NCBI RefSeq assembly: GCF_004614165.1
Contig: NZ_SPVG01000090.1
Span: forward strand, 1 to 64,000
Length of the DNA: 64,000 nucleotides
Origin: Duganella callida
GTDB taxonomy: Bacteria > Pseudomonadota > Gammaproteobacteria > Burkholderiales > Burkholderiaceae_D
Reading direction: 5' to 3'
Part shown: piece by piece, positions 10,271 through 19,152 of the stretch
Numbering within the stretch: position 1 is the stretch's first letter
How the letters are laid out: the number at the start of each line of letters is the position of its first letter
Made by a program: the position numbers and the translations under genes
Notes under the pieces: generated by a model
What the model was told of the DNA's origin: nothing
Database searches by the model: none
The model's input: only the letters and a program-made list of their open reading frames with translations

Positions 10271-10600
10271 GATGCAAGCCGATAGGCCGGATTTTGTTAC
10301 GGCGCAGGCGAACCTGCGCTATGACAGCCATTCCTCTAGGCGCTGGATTACTCCAGCGCTCAAGCTTCCTACCCGCACGCTCCGCGAGCAACATCATCGC
10401 GTGCCTATTTGGAATTGCACCAGGTGGAGGTTACCGCGTTTCACCGTAACTTAATACGCTCGTCTCTGTGGCCCTATTCCTCGCCTTATACCCCGAGGGG
10501 CTTTCGGCGGACGGCCGTTAACCGTCACCCCGCTCTGTGGAGTCCGGACCTTCCTCCCGCCAGGCATTACGCGCTGGCCAGCGGCTGTCTGGCTTGCATC
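10271..10600 (-). ncRNA. rnpB: RNase P RNA, bacterial type A
   Basis: Catalytic RNA of RNase P, which matures tRNA 5' ends. On the minus strand the 5' end GATGCAAGCCAGACAGC can pair with the 3' end (GGCCTATCGGCTTGCATC) to make helices P1/P2. The core GAGGAAGGTCCGGACTCCAC is the universal CR-I region, ACAGAGACGAG matches the conserved ACAGA core, and GGTAACCTCCACCTGG and CCAAATAGG match type A RNA. The ~330-nt length and ends are estimated from the terminal pairing. Confidence 0.95.
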
Positions 10601-10607
10601 AGCCGCT

Positions 10608-10613
10608 ATTGTA
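10608..10613 (-). promoter_or_regulatory. -10 element of rnpB
   Basis: TACAAT on the minus strand lies 7 bases before the inferred 5' end of rnpB. This is the expected spacing for a sigma-70 promoter. The best -35 candidate 17 bases upstream (TACAGA) is weak. Confidence 0.55.
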
Positions 10614-10718
10614 CCAGCCGGGCCGGCAATTCTGTAATTTGGTGTCGCCTATCCAAAAGCCGCGCCCGGACGGCGGCCTTAGAATGCTCGGATATCGATA
10701 CCCATAAGGTCAACCATA

Positions 10719-12422
10719 ATGACGCAATCCTCCCGCAGCGGCGGCCAGATCCTGGTCGACGCCCTGAAGATCCACGGCGTGGACACCGCCTTCGGCGTGC
10801 CCGGCGAAAGCTATCTGGACGTGCTGGACGCGCTGCACGATTCCGGCATCCGCTTCATCATCAACCGCCAGGAAGGCGGCGCCGCTTTCATGGCGGACGC
10901 CTACGGCAAGATGACCGGCAAGCCCGGCATCTGCTTCGTCACGCGCGGACCGGGCGCCACCAATGCCTCGATCGGCGTGCACACGGCGTTTCAGGATTCG
11001 ACGCCGATGATCCTGTTCATCGGCCAGGTCGGCAGCGACTTCATCGACCGTGAGGCGTTCCAGGAAATCGACTATCGCCGCATGTACGGCCAGATGGCCA
11101 AGTGGGTGACGCAGATCGACCGCGCCGACCGCATTCCCGAATACATCGCCCGCGCCTTCCAGGTCGCCACCAGCGGCCGTCCCGGCCCGGTGGTGCTGGC
11201 GCTGCCCGAGGACATGCTGGTCACCCAGGCCGCCGTCGCCGATACCGGCCACTATCAGCCAGTCCAGGCCTCGCCCTCGGCCGCGCAGCTCGACGTGGTG
11301 CGCGCCATGCTGGCCAGCGCGAAGAAACCGCTGCTGCTGCTGGGCGGCGGCGGCTGGACGCAGCAAGCCTGCGCCGACCTGCAGCGCTTCGCCGAAACCA
11401 ACCACCTGCCGGTCAGCTGCGCCTTCCGCTTCCAGGATCTGCTGGACAACGACCATCCGAATTACATCGGCGATGTCGGCATCGGCATCAATCCCAGACT
11501 GGCCGCGCGCGTGCGCGATGCCGACGTGATCCTCGCCATCGGCCCGCGCCTGGGCGAGATGACCACCAGCGGCTACGCGCTGTTGCAATCGCCGGTGCCG
11601 GCACAGCGTCTGATCCACGTCCACGCCGATGCCGAGGAACTGGGCAGCGTCTACCAGGCCGAGCTGATGATCAACAGCGGCATGCCGCAGATGTGCGCCA
11701 TGCTGGCGGCGATGCCGGCGCTGGACAGCAGCGCCTGGCAGGCAAGCGTGGCGGAGGCGCGCGCCGAGCTGCAGGCGTGGCAGCGGCAGCCGGCCATCTT
11801 TCAGGACGGGCAGGCGCCGCTGGACCTGTGGCAGGTGGTGCAACAGATCGACCGGCTGGCGCCGCACGACGTCATCATCACCAATGGCGCCGGCAATTAC
11901 GCCACCTGGGCGCACCGCTTCCACAGCTACGGCGGCATGCGCACGCAGCTGGCGCCGACCAGCGGCGCCATGGGCTACAGCGTGCCGGCCGGCGTCGCCG
12001 CCAAGATCATCGATCCGGCGCGCACCGTGATCACCTTCGCCGGTGACGGCGAATACCTGATGAACGGCCAGGAACTGGCGACGGCGGTGCAGTACCGGGC
12101 CGGCGTGATCATCATCGTTTTCAACAACGCCATGTTCGGCACCATCCGCATGCACCAGGAGCGCGAGTATCCGGGCCGGGTGTCGGGCACCACGCTGCAC
12201 AATCCGGACTTTGCCGCGGTGGCGCGGGCCTACGGCGGCATGGGCGAAGTGGTCGACAAAACCGCAGACTTCGCGCCGGCGCTGGAGCGCGCACTGGCCT
12301 ACACGCGCGGCGAGAATCTGCCGGCCGTCATCGAGCTGCGCTACGACGGCAACCTGATCACGCCGGGCGCCACGCTGGAGACCATCCGCAACAACGCCAT
12401 CGCGGCGCGCGCGGCCAGCTGA
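10719..12422 (+). CDS. Acetolactate synthase-like ThDP-dependent enzyme
   Basis: 567-residue thiamine-diphosphate enzyme of the acetolactate synthase large-subunit superfamily. The cofactor-activating glutamate is E52 in RQEGGAAF, and the ThDP/Mg motif GDG (442-444) is followed 25 residues later by NN (469-470). The three domains (PYR, central, PP) are in the usual order. No regulatory small subunit (ilvN/ilvH) follows and no branched-chain genes are near. It may be a catabolic acetolactate synthase or a related 2-oxoacid decarboxylase/carboligase; the substrate cannot be told from sequence. Confidence 0.85.
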   Translation: MTQSSRSGGQILVDALKIHGVDTAFGVPGESYLDVLDALHDSGIRFIINRQEGGAAFMADAYGKMTGKPGICFVTRGPGATNASIGVHTAFQDSTPMILFIGQVGSDFIDREAFQEIDYRRMYGQMAKWVTQIDRADRIPEYIARAFQVATSGRPGPVVLALPEDMLVTQAAVADTGHYQPVQASPSAAQLDVVRAMLASAKKPLLLLGGGGWTQQACADLQRFAETNHLPVSCAFRFQDLLDNDHPNYIGDVGIGINPRLAARVRDADVILAIGPRLGEMTTSGYALLQSPVPAQRLIHVHADAEELGSVYQAELMINSGMPQMCAMLAAMPALDSSAWQASVAEARAELQAWQRQPAIFQDGQAPLDLWQVVQQIDRLAPHDVIITNGAGNYATWAHRFHSYGGMRTQLAPTSGAMGYSVPAGVAAKIIDPARTVITFAGDGEYLMNGQELATAVQYRAGVIIIVFNNAMFGTIRMHQEREYPGRVSGTTLHNPDFAAVARAYGGMGEVVDKTADFAPALERALAYTRGENLPAVIELRYDGNLITPGATLETIRNNAIAARAAS

Positions 12423-12980
12423 TCAGAGACCGGCGGTGGTGGTGGAGGAAGGGCCGACCTCGAGCACGGGGTGCTTTTCCTCCCGTTCCTTGTCCTTCCT
12501 GATCTTCGGCGCCGGACAGGCCTGGCATACGCCGGCGCGGCGGCTATAGTCCGTCACCAGCGACAGCCGCATCGGCACCGACTGGTCGTCGCAATAGCCG
12601 CCGTCCAGCAGCAGCGCCTTGCCGCCGTCGACCACCCTGGCGTTGATGGTGCGCTCATCCTCGTCGGGCGGCTGCACCGTGAAATAAAACTGCTGGCCGC
12701 GCGGATCGACGGTCACGTCGCTGGCCACCACCGGCCAGCTCAAGCCGCCGGCCGTGAATTCATACAGCACCGTATCGACTTCGGCGAAGCGCTGCAGCGT
12801 GATGCGCTGGCCGCCGAACTCGCCGCTGTCCGGATGGATGCACAGATCCGAATACACCAGCATGCCGTAACGCGGCAAGGTGCCCGGCGCCGACGGCCGT
12901 TTGGCCCTGGGCGCGGCCAGCACGGCGCAGGAGGCGAGCAGGATGGCGCCGGCCAGCAGCGCGCGTCGTTTCATCGTCAT
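12423..12980 (-). CDS. Secreted protein of unknown function
   Basis: 185 residues with an N-terminal signal peptide (MKRRALLAGAILLASCAVLAAPRA); an LASC sequence could also be read as a lipobox. Four cysteines in the mature part (DLCIHP, GGYCDD, GVCQACPAP) suggest disulfides. I recognise no family. Two in-frame ATGs (12980 and 12974) lack a clear ribosome binding site. It is convergent with the ThDP enzyme and lies just past the porin terminator. Confidence 0.7.
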   Translation of the reverse strand: MTMKRRALLAGAILLASCAVLAAPRAKRPSAPGTLPRYGMLVYSDLCIHPDSGEFGGQRITLQRFAEVDTVLYEFTAGGLSWPVVASDVTVDPRGQQFYFTVQPPDEDERTINARVVDGGKALLLDGGYCDDQSVPMRLSLVTDYSRRAGVCQACPAPKIRKDKEREEKHPVLEVGPSSTTTAGL

Positions 12981-13001
12981 CGTTACGGCTTTCGGAAAAG
13001 A

Positions 13002-13028
13002 ACAACGGCTGCACCAGGCAGCCGTTGT
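13002..13028 (-). terminator. Rho-independent terminator of the porin gene
   Basis: Perfect 11-bp stem (ACAACGGCTGC) with a 5-nt loop. On the minus strand it is followed by TTCTTTT. It lies 22 bp after the porin stop codon. Confidence 0.85.
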
Positions 13029-13050
13029 GGATCAAACCTGAATGATCAGA

Positions 13051-14127
13051 TTAGAAGGAGTGCTTCAAACCCAGGTTGAAGGCTTTGTCGCCGGTACCGG
13101 TTTCGGTGTTGTTACCCACGGTGTAGCCAGCGCCGTTCTTGTTCTTGATCTTGGCGTAAGCAACGTAGGTGCTGGTGCGCTTCGACAGAGCATAGCTGTA
13201 GCCGATTGCCCACTGGTCGGCGTCGCGGTTGGCAACGTCCTTGTCGTTCTTGCGGATGAACGAAGCCATCACGGTGCCAGCGGTGTCGCCAACTGGAGCG
13301 GTCAGACCGATCAGGGCGTCGTTGCTGTTCTGCGATGCGGTGAAGGTGTAGCCGTAGGCGGTTGCCGGGCCGTTCAGAGGAGCCGAACCCAGGCCCTTGT
13401 CTTTCGAGAAGGCGCCGTACAGTTTCACGATCTTGAAGTCGTAGTTGGCGGCGATCATCGAGTTGTGGCCCACGCCGGCGGTCTTCAGGGTGGCGGTGTC
13501 GTTGTTCTTGCTGTTGTAAGCCAGCGAGACGTTCAGCGGACCGTTGCTGTAGCCTACCGAACCACCCACCTGGCGCTGTGCCGAAGCGTCGCCAGCGGTT
13601 TCACCCAGGCTGTACGACAGGGCGCCGGTGAAGCCGTTCAGGTTAGGGGTCTTATAGACCACGGCGTTGTCGTTGCGGGTCATGTAGCTGGCAACCGGGA
13701 ACAGGTTTTTCGCGGTACCTGCGTAGCCTACGCCGAACGGGTCAGCCACGTCGCGCAGCACTTCGTAGTACGGGGTGTACTGACGGCCGATGGTCAGGGT
13801 ACCAGCGGTCTTCGACGAGATACCAACATAGGCTTCACGGTTGAACAGACGGTTGGCGCTGTTGTCCAGGGTGCCATCGTCCACGCGCACGCCGGCTTCC
13901 AGCTTGAAGATTGCGCTCAGACCGCCACCCAGATCTTCGGTGCCTTTGAAACCGATACGGGAAGCCGAAGCCGCGCCGCTGGTGACTTTGGTCACGGTGC
14001 CAGCTGCGCCGCCGCGCTCGCTGGTGATGCCTGCGTCCAGAATACCGTAGATGGTCACGTTCGACTGGGCGAACGCTGCGGAGCTGGTTGCTGCCAGAAC
14101 TGCGATAGCGATAAGGGATTTTTTCAT
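13051..14127 (-). CDS. Outer membrane porin, Burkholderiales type
   Basis: 358-residue general diffusion porin. It has a signal peptide (MKKSLIAIAVLAATSSAAFAQ), then the strand motif SNVTIYGILDAG that opens this porin family, the turn GFKGTEDLGGG, an L3-like region, and a C-terminal strand ending in F (FNLGLKHSF) for BAM recognition. Codon use is markedly biased, as in highly expressed genes. It is monocistronic with its own terminator. Confidence 0.95.
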   Translation of the reverse strand: MKKSLIAIAVLAATSSAAFAQSNVTIYGILDAGITSERGGAAGTVTKVTSGAASASRIGFKGTEDLGGGLSAIFKLEAGVRVDDGTLDNSANRLFNREAYVGISSKTAGTLTIGRQYTPYYEVLRDVADPFGVGYAGTAKNLFPVASYMTRNDNAVVYKTPNLNGFTGALSYSLGETAGDASAQRQVGGSVGYSNGPLNVSLAYNSKNNDTATLKTAGVGHNSMIAANYDFKIVKLYGAFSKDKGLGSAPLNGPATAYGYTFTASQNSNDALIGLTAPVGDTAGTVMASFIRKNDKDVANRDADQWAIGYSYALSKRTSTYVAYAKIKNKNGAGYTVGNNTETGTGDKAFNLGLKHSF

Positions 14128-14865
14128 TACATGTTTCCTTCAGTTGTGTTGCTGTAAAAATAAGCCTGTAGTGCGGCGTGTTCGGTGCTGCTCGGCTCTG
14201 TGCCTGGCGCGTGAGGGCAAACTCCCCAGCTGCCACTGTGCATCCGTCTGCGGGATGCGTTCACTGCGCGGCCGATTGTCTACGCCGGCTGTATCGCGGC
14301 GCTCCCCGGAGCGCCGGAGGCGGCACTATACTGATGCAAAGAAACTAGATCAAGTGTAAAACCATTCATATTGAACAGCTTGTTCTTTTGCCTAGTTGTC
14401 AAAGCAGCGGCATTTTACCGCATCGCAATATTTCCTGCCGATCAAGCGGAACAGGCCAGTTTTCCGAACGCAGAACACGGTGAGACGGGCGGTTGTGCCA
14501 CCCATCCTGACCACCGATGCGGAGATTTCCGCATGCCTACTACATCGACGTCGGGCCAAGTAAAAATAGCCACATTGCTATTTCTGACGTCATTTTATAC
14601 TGAAGCCGCCGCACACTCCTCTCTGCCGATTGGTATTGGGCGGGCGTTTCCAGACTTTGTTTGGTGAATTTTTCAAGCAAAACTGGGCCAAAACCAATTT
14701 TGCTCATGGTGTTACACCTTTATTTGTGTAGTAAATTCTGTCAAATCGACACGGAGTTGCATGTCGTTACCGATTTGTAAGAAATTGCTACCTGTTGCGG
14801 ATTGGAGACAAAACGGTGCAGATTTTTCCCCTTGCGCACCGTTTTAGTGCATGAATTCGCCTCAA
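14128..14865. other. Long intergenic region upstream of the porin
   Basis: About 740 bp between the porin start and the chemoreceptor stop. It turns A+T-rich from ~14350 and again at 14640-14790. I see no supported gene; a 98-codon plus-strand frame at 14371 has no ribosome site or recognisable product. A small hairpin ATGCGGA-GATT-TCCGCAT lies at 14517-14534. The part nearest the porin probably contains its promoter and long leader. Confidence 0.5.
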
Positions 14866-16521
14866 TCAGGCACGGCGACGCTGCGCTGCAACCGTTTCCA
14901 GCCGCGGTAAGGCCGGGGTGCGGGCGCTGGCCGGCACCACGCGCATGCGGCCGCGCTCGCCCTGCTGGTCGAGCTGGAACACGGCCACCAGCTGCGCCAG
15001 GTTGGCCGCCTGCTCGCGCATGCTGTGCGAGGCGGCGGTCGCCTCTTCCACCAGCGCGGCGTTCTGCTGGGTGACGGCGTCCATGCCGGCGATGGCCGAA
15101 TTCACCTGTTCGATGCCGGCGCGCTGCTCGTTGCCGGCCGAGGTGATCTCGCCCATGATATCGGTCACGCGGCGCACGCTGACCACCACTTCCTCCATGG
15201 TGGCGCCGGCCTGCACCACCAGCTTGCTGCCGGTGTCGACCTGCTCCACCGAGGCGGTGATCAGTTCCTTGATTTCCTTGGCGGCGGCGGCCGAGCGTTG
15301 CGCCAGGCTGCGCACCTCGGTGGCCACCACGGCAAAGCCGCGGCCCTGCTCGCCGGCGCGCGCCGCTTCCACCGCCGCGTTCAGCGCCAGGATGTTGGTC
15401 TGGAAGGCGATGCCGTCGATCACGCCGATGATGTCGGCGATCTTGCGCGACGATTCATTGATCGAGCCCATGGTCTGCACCACCTGGGTGACCACGGCGC
15501 CGCCCTTCTGCGCCACCGACGAGGCGCTCAGCGCCAGCTGGTTGGCCTCGCTGGCGCTGGCCGAGTTCTGCTTGACCGTGCTGGTCAGTTCTTCCATCGA
15601 GGCGGCGGTTTCCTCCAGCGACGAGGCTTGCTGCTCGGTGCGGGCCGACAGGTCGACGTTGCCGGCGGCAATCTGCTCCGACGCGGTGGCAATCGTATCG
15701 GTGCCGGCGCGCACCTGGCCGACCAGGTCGGCCAGGCTGTCGCGCATCGATTTCATCGCGAACAGCAGGCTGCTGCGGTCGCCGGGACGGGTGTCGACCT
15801 GCACCGACAGGTCGCCGCCGGCGATCTTGCCGGCGATGGCCACCGCGTAGTCCGGCTCGCCGCCGAGGCGCTTGACCAGCCAGGCGGTGATCAGCGTGGC
15901 GCCCAGCGCGCCCAGGATCACGCTGCCGATCAGCAGGGTGATGATCCAGAACCGCGCCGACGCATACAGCTGGTTGCCGCGCTCGGAGGCGGCATTGCCG
16001 CCGTCGCGGTACAGCTTGACCAGCTTGTCGACCTGGCCGCGCAGGGCCACGATCAGCTTGTTCGATTCGCCGCGGATCAGCTGCTTGGCGCTGGCGTCGT
16101 CACCGGCGCGGGCGGCCGCGCGGATCTTGCCGTCTTCCACCATGTAGCGCTCCCACATCGACAGGAATTCGTCGTACAGGGCTTTTTCCTCGGGCGTCGA
16201 AATCAGCGGCTTGTATTCCGCGTGCATCTTGGCCAGATCGGCCAGGTCGTTGGCGATCACCTTGTCATACTTGTCCATCTCGGCCGGGTCGGTCGAGATA
16301 ATGTATTGCAATTCCCGCGTGCGCACGCGGGCGATCTGCGCCTTCAAATCCTGCACCACGCGCATCGCCGGCATCCAGCGGTCGGACAACTCGGTCGAGG
16401 TGCCGTTCACCTGCGCCAGCTTGACGATCGCAAACGCATCCACGCCGGCCGTGAGTACCAGCACGGCGGCAAAAGCCAGGCCCAGCTTGGTGGCCAGCTT
16501 CAAGTCATGTAGCCATTTCAT
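14866..16521 (-). CDS. Methyl-accepting chemotaxis protein
   Basis: 551-residue transmembrane chemoreceptor. The ATG at 16521 has an AAGGA site 6 bases upstream and gives a product starting [17 protein letters not shown]. In order: a membrane segment (about 11-30), a periplasmic four-helix-bundle sensor, a second membrane segment (about 195-215), HAMP, and the signalling hairpin with the conserved tip containing [24 protein letters not shown]. It ends in an Arg-rich tail without an NWETF-type CheR pentapeptide. No other chemotaxis genes are adjacent. Confidence 0.93.
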   Translation of the reverse strand: MKWLHDLKLATKLGLAFAAVLVLTAGVDAFAIVKLAQVNGTSTELSDRWMPAMRVVQDLKAQIARVRTRELQYIISTDPAEMDKYDKVIANDLADLAKMHAEYKPLISTPEEKALYDEFLSMWERYMVEDGKIRAAARAGDDASAKQLIRGESNKLIVALRGQVDKLVKLYRDGGNAASERGNQLYASARFWIITLLIGSVILGALGATLITAWLVKRLGGEPDYAVAIAGKIAGGDLSVQVDTRPGDRSSLLFAMKSMRDSLADLVGQVRAGTDTIATASEQIAAGNVDLSARTEQQASSLEETAASMEELTSTVKQNSASASEANQLALSASSVAQKGGAVVTQVVQTMGSINESSRKIADIIGVIDGIAFQTNILALNAAVEAARAGEQGRGFAVVATEVRSLAQRSAAAAKEIKELITASVEQVDTGSKLVVQAGATMEEVVVSVRRVTDIMGEITSAGNEQRAGIEQVNSAIAGMDAVTQQNAALVEEATAASHSMREQAANLAQLVAVFQLDQQGERGRMRVVPASARTPALPRLETVAAQRRRA

Positions 16522-16604
16522 TGTGTATTCCTTAAAGAGTTCAGAGGGCGGAGTCTCGGCACATCTGTTTTTAGTTTTATCGGAAATGAAACAAGGTTGC
16601 TGCA

Positions 16605-16616
16605 ATTTCCACATGG
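16605..16616 (+). repeat. Direct repeat ATTTCCACATGG, copy 1
   Basis: Exact 12-bp match to copy 2 at 16944-16955. It lies about 90 bp upstream of the chemoreceptor start. A shorter relative, TTTCCACAT, occurs around 16781. It may be a regulator site; no known consensus comes to mind. Confidence 0.5.
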
Positions 16617-16943
16617 CAACATGATACCGCAATGCAATATCTCTTGCTTGAAACCGCTACGATAGCCGCGGTCACCCCGGCCGACATCTCCCGAACGGCC
16701 ATTTCCCTCAGAAAACTCACCAAAAATCACGTGCCGCACACAGCGTTTTGGTGATTTTTCCGCGGCCGACTACGTAGTTTCCACATCGATCTTTTAGTTA
16801 TGATTCCGTACGGCAATATACTATTTAGCACTGAAGGAAATTTAAATCTGGTTGTAAACAAGGACTTGCGATAAGGGATGCCCTTAGGACAACACCTTAT
16901 TTTTGTTGCGCCGCAATATTTTATTGCCGTAAGATGCAGCGGT

Positions 16944-16955
16944 ATTTCCACATGG
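16944..16955 (+). repeat. Direct repeat ATTTCCACATGG, copy 2
   Basis: Exact copy of 16605-16616. It sits 22 bp before the ATG of the oxygenase gene, just upstream of its AGGGG ribosome site. Confidence 0.5.
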
Positions 16956-16977
16956 AACTTTTTTTAGGGGTACCACT

Positions 16978-17973
16978 ATGGGCGCATCATTCAATCAGCC
17001 GCAAAACATTTTCGTCGCCGCGCGCGACTTCGACTGGGGTAGCGACCTCGACACCATCGTGGCCCTGGTCGGCAGCCGCTTCAGCGATTTCAACGGCAAC
17101 GGCTTCTATCCGCATCCGGACGAGGTGGCGCTGCAGCGCGAGCTGCAGGCGGTGCCGTCGCTGCGCCGCCTGAGCGCGATGATCCGCGACACCCGCGCGC
17201 GCGGCCTGGCCATCACCAACCTCGGCCTGGCCGGCATGGATGAGGCGCCGCGCAACGCCGTGCTGTACGCGATCGCGCTGTGCCAGGGCTTCCCGACCTC
17301 GACCGACCAGCGCACCCGTCGCGTGGCCTGGGATATCCGCGCGCGCGCCGGCAGCGAGCAGCAGGCGCGCTTCGTCACCTTCTCCGAGCGCGTCGGCAAT
17401 GCCGACATGCACACCGATTCCTCGTTCTATCCGATGCCGGAAGAACAATTCATGCTGTACGTGGTGGCGGCCGCGCGCTGCGGCGGCGGCGAATCGCTGC
17501 TGATCGACGTCGACGACATCCACACCGAGTTGCAGCGCAGCGAAGCCGGCCGCGCCGCCTACGCCCTGCTGAGCACCACGCCGGTGCCGTTCCGCGTGCC
17601 GTCCGTGTACGCCGCCAATGAAGAACAGATCGAAATCCACCTGGCGCCGGTGTTCCACCGCCCGGCCGCGCTGGAGGGCGCACTGGCCATGCGCTGGCGC
17701 CACGACTCGATCCTGAAAGGGCTGGCCGCGCGGCCGCAGCTGGACACGCCGGCGCTGCGCGCCGCGCTGGAGCTGTTGAACGAAGTGATCGAACTACGCG
17801 CGCCGCGCTTCTGCCAGCAGCTGCCGGACGACACCCTGCTGTGGGCCGACAACCAGCGTACCCTGCACGGCCGCGCCATCTACACCGACGCGGCGCGCCA
17901 TCTGATCCGCATCCGCATTTCCGATACGCCCAACGCCGAGCGCATCGGCCCGTCCGGCATCTCGGCCGATTAA
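16978..17973 (+). CDS. TauD/TfdA-family Fe(II)/2-oxoglutarate dioxygenase
   Basis: 331-residue non-haem iron dioxygenase. The metal triad is visible as HTD (in ADMHTDSSF) plus a distal His in RTLHGR, and the Arg of that motif and a later RIRI would bind 2-oxoglutarate. The start follows AGGGG at good spacing. A 9-bp gap separates it from an AEC carrier, so oxygenase and carrier probably share a transcript and act on one small acid or amino-acid-like metabolite. The substrate is unknown. Confidence 0.82.
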   Translation: MGASFNQPQNIFVAARDFDWGSDLDTIVALVGSRFSDFNGNGFYPHPDEVALQRELQAVPSLRRLSAMIRDTRARGLAITNLGLAGMDEAPRNAVLYAIALCQGFPTSTDQRTRRVAWDIRARAGSEQQARFVTFSERVGNADMHTDSSFYPMPEEQFMLYVVAAARCGGGESLLIDVDDIHTELQRSEAGRAAYALLSTTPVPFRVPSVYAANEEQIEIHLAPVFHRPAALEGALAMRWRHDSILKGLAARPQLDTPALRAALELLNEVIELRAPRFCQQLPDDTLLWADNQRTLHGRAIYTDAARHLIRIRISDTPNAERIGPSGISAD

Positions 17974-17982
17974 GGAGTCAGC

Positions 17983-18897
17983 ATGCTGGACGCCATCCTG
18001 CCGGTTTTTCTGATCATCCTGCTGGGGGTGGCGATCCGCCGCTATGGCTGGTTGCCGGAAGCCTTTTTTCCGGCCATCGAAAAATTCTCCTACAACATCT
18101 GCTTCCCGGCGCTGCTGTTCAGCGGCACCGCCAAGCTGAGCTTCCGTTCCGGCCAGGTGGGCGAACTGGCGCTGGCGACGCTGCTGCCGACCCTGCTGGT
18201 GATGCTGGCCGCATTGCTGAGTCTGCTTGCGGCGCGCGGCCTGCCGGGCGCCTCGCGCTCGTCGGTGGTGCAGGGCGCGATCCGGCCCAACACCTATTTC
18301 GGCATCGCCGTCTCCAGTCTGCTGTTCGAGCCGCACACGGCCTCGCTGGTAATGCTGGCGCTGGCACTGGGCCTGCCGGTGGTGAACGTGATCTCGGTGA
18401 TCGCGCTGTCGTGGTGGAGCGGCGTGCGCGCCGACCCGCGGCGCATCGCCCGCAACCTGGCCAGCAACCCGATCATCCTGTCGACGCTGGCCGGCGTGCT
18501 GTGGAGCCTGGCCGGCCTGCCGCTGCCGGCGCCGCTGCTGCACACGCTGGATATCCTCGGCCGCGCCGCGCTGTGCCTGGGCCTGATCTGCGTCGGCAGC
18601 GGCCTGGTGTTTTCGCTGCAGGGCTTGCGGCCGGTGGCGCTGGGCTATACCTCGCTGCTGAAGCTGCTGGCGATGCCGCTGCTGGCGGCGCTGGTGTGCC
18701 TGCTGTGCCAGGTGTCGGCGCCGGTGGCGTTGGCCGCCTGCTTCTATTGCGCGCTGCCGACCGCCCCCAACGCCTACATCATGGCCAAGCAGATGGGCGG
18801 CGATACGCGGTTGATGGCCTCGCTGATCACCGTGCAGACCCTGCTGGCGGCGGTGACGGTGCCGCTCAGCCGCGATTTTCTGTTGTGGATGACATAA
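17983..18897 (+). CDS. AEC (auxin efflux carrier) family transporter
   Basis: 304-residue membrane protein with about ten hydrophobic helices arranged as two five-helix halves, typical of AEC/malonate-type carriers. The start has AAGGAG 5 bases upstream. The family moves organic anions or amino acids across the inner membrane. The tight link to the oxygenase gene suggests transport of its substrate or product. Confidence 0.85.
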   Translation: MLDAILPVFLIILLGVAIRRYGWLPEAFFPAIEKFSYNICFPALLFSGTAKLSFRSGQVGELALATLLPTLLVMLAALLSLLAARGLPGASRSSVVQGAIRPNTYFGIAVSSLLFEPHTASLVMLALALGLPVVNVISVIALSWWSGVRADPRRIARNLASNPIILSTLAGVLWSLAGLPLPAPLLHTLDILGRAALCLGLICVGSGLVFSLQGLRPVALGYTSLLKLLAMPLLAALVCLLCQVSAPVALAACFYCALPTAPNAYIMAKQMGGDTRLMASLITVQTLLAAVTVPLSRDFLLWMT

Positions 18898-18937
18898 GTG
18901 TCCAAAGCAAACGTGCAACACCGGTTGAGAATTTTTT

Positions 18938-19010
18938 TGTCTTGGACAAAAGGTGAGTAACACCCGTATTCCGAGGATTAGTTCTTCAGGACAACTGTGT
19001 GTCGTGGACA
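18938..19010 (+). promoter_or_regulatory. Two TGTCnTGGACA palindromes upstream of the MerR/B12 regulator
   Basis: TGTCTTGGACA at 18938-18948 sits inside a longer palindrome TTTTGTC-TTG-GACAAAA (18935-18951), and TGTCGTGGACA is at 19000-19010. Extra GGACAA half-sites occur at 18989. MerR proteins bind such dyads and usually control their own gene. The first dyad also follows the AEC stop codon closely and could instead be a weak terminator. Confidence 0.45.
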
Positions 19011-19152
19011 AGCGGTTTTTTCTTACAGCGGCAGGAGCAGGCAGCCCATTTGGCACCGTACTTTCGGGCGAAAAACGCGAGTAAAATGCAGGGCGCGTCA
19101 AGACAGCGATGTCACAAACGCCCCGCACCCCGACCCTGTGCCAATTTGCCTG

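Larger units (their letters stand above)
16522..16977. other. Divergent regulatory region between chemoreceptor and oxygenase
   Basis: About 455 bp, A+T-rich, feeding the minus-strand chemoreceptor and the plus-strand oxygenase gene. It contains an exact 12-bp direct repeat (16605 and 16944) and an inverted repeat TCACCAAAA...TTTTGGTGA (16717-16725 and 16746-16754, 20-nt spacer). I see no supported gene. Confidence 0.55.

Noticed and set aside
8462-10285. 607-codon plus-strand open frame over glpK
   Set aside because: It is the antisense shadow of glpK in high-GC sequence; the glpK strand has all the FGGY motifs. Similar long shadows over the mur, pectin and TonB-receptor genes were dropped for the same reason.
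14371-14667. 98-codon open frame upstream of the porin
   Set aside because: No ribosome site, no family features, and codon use unlike neighbouring genes.
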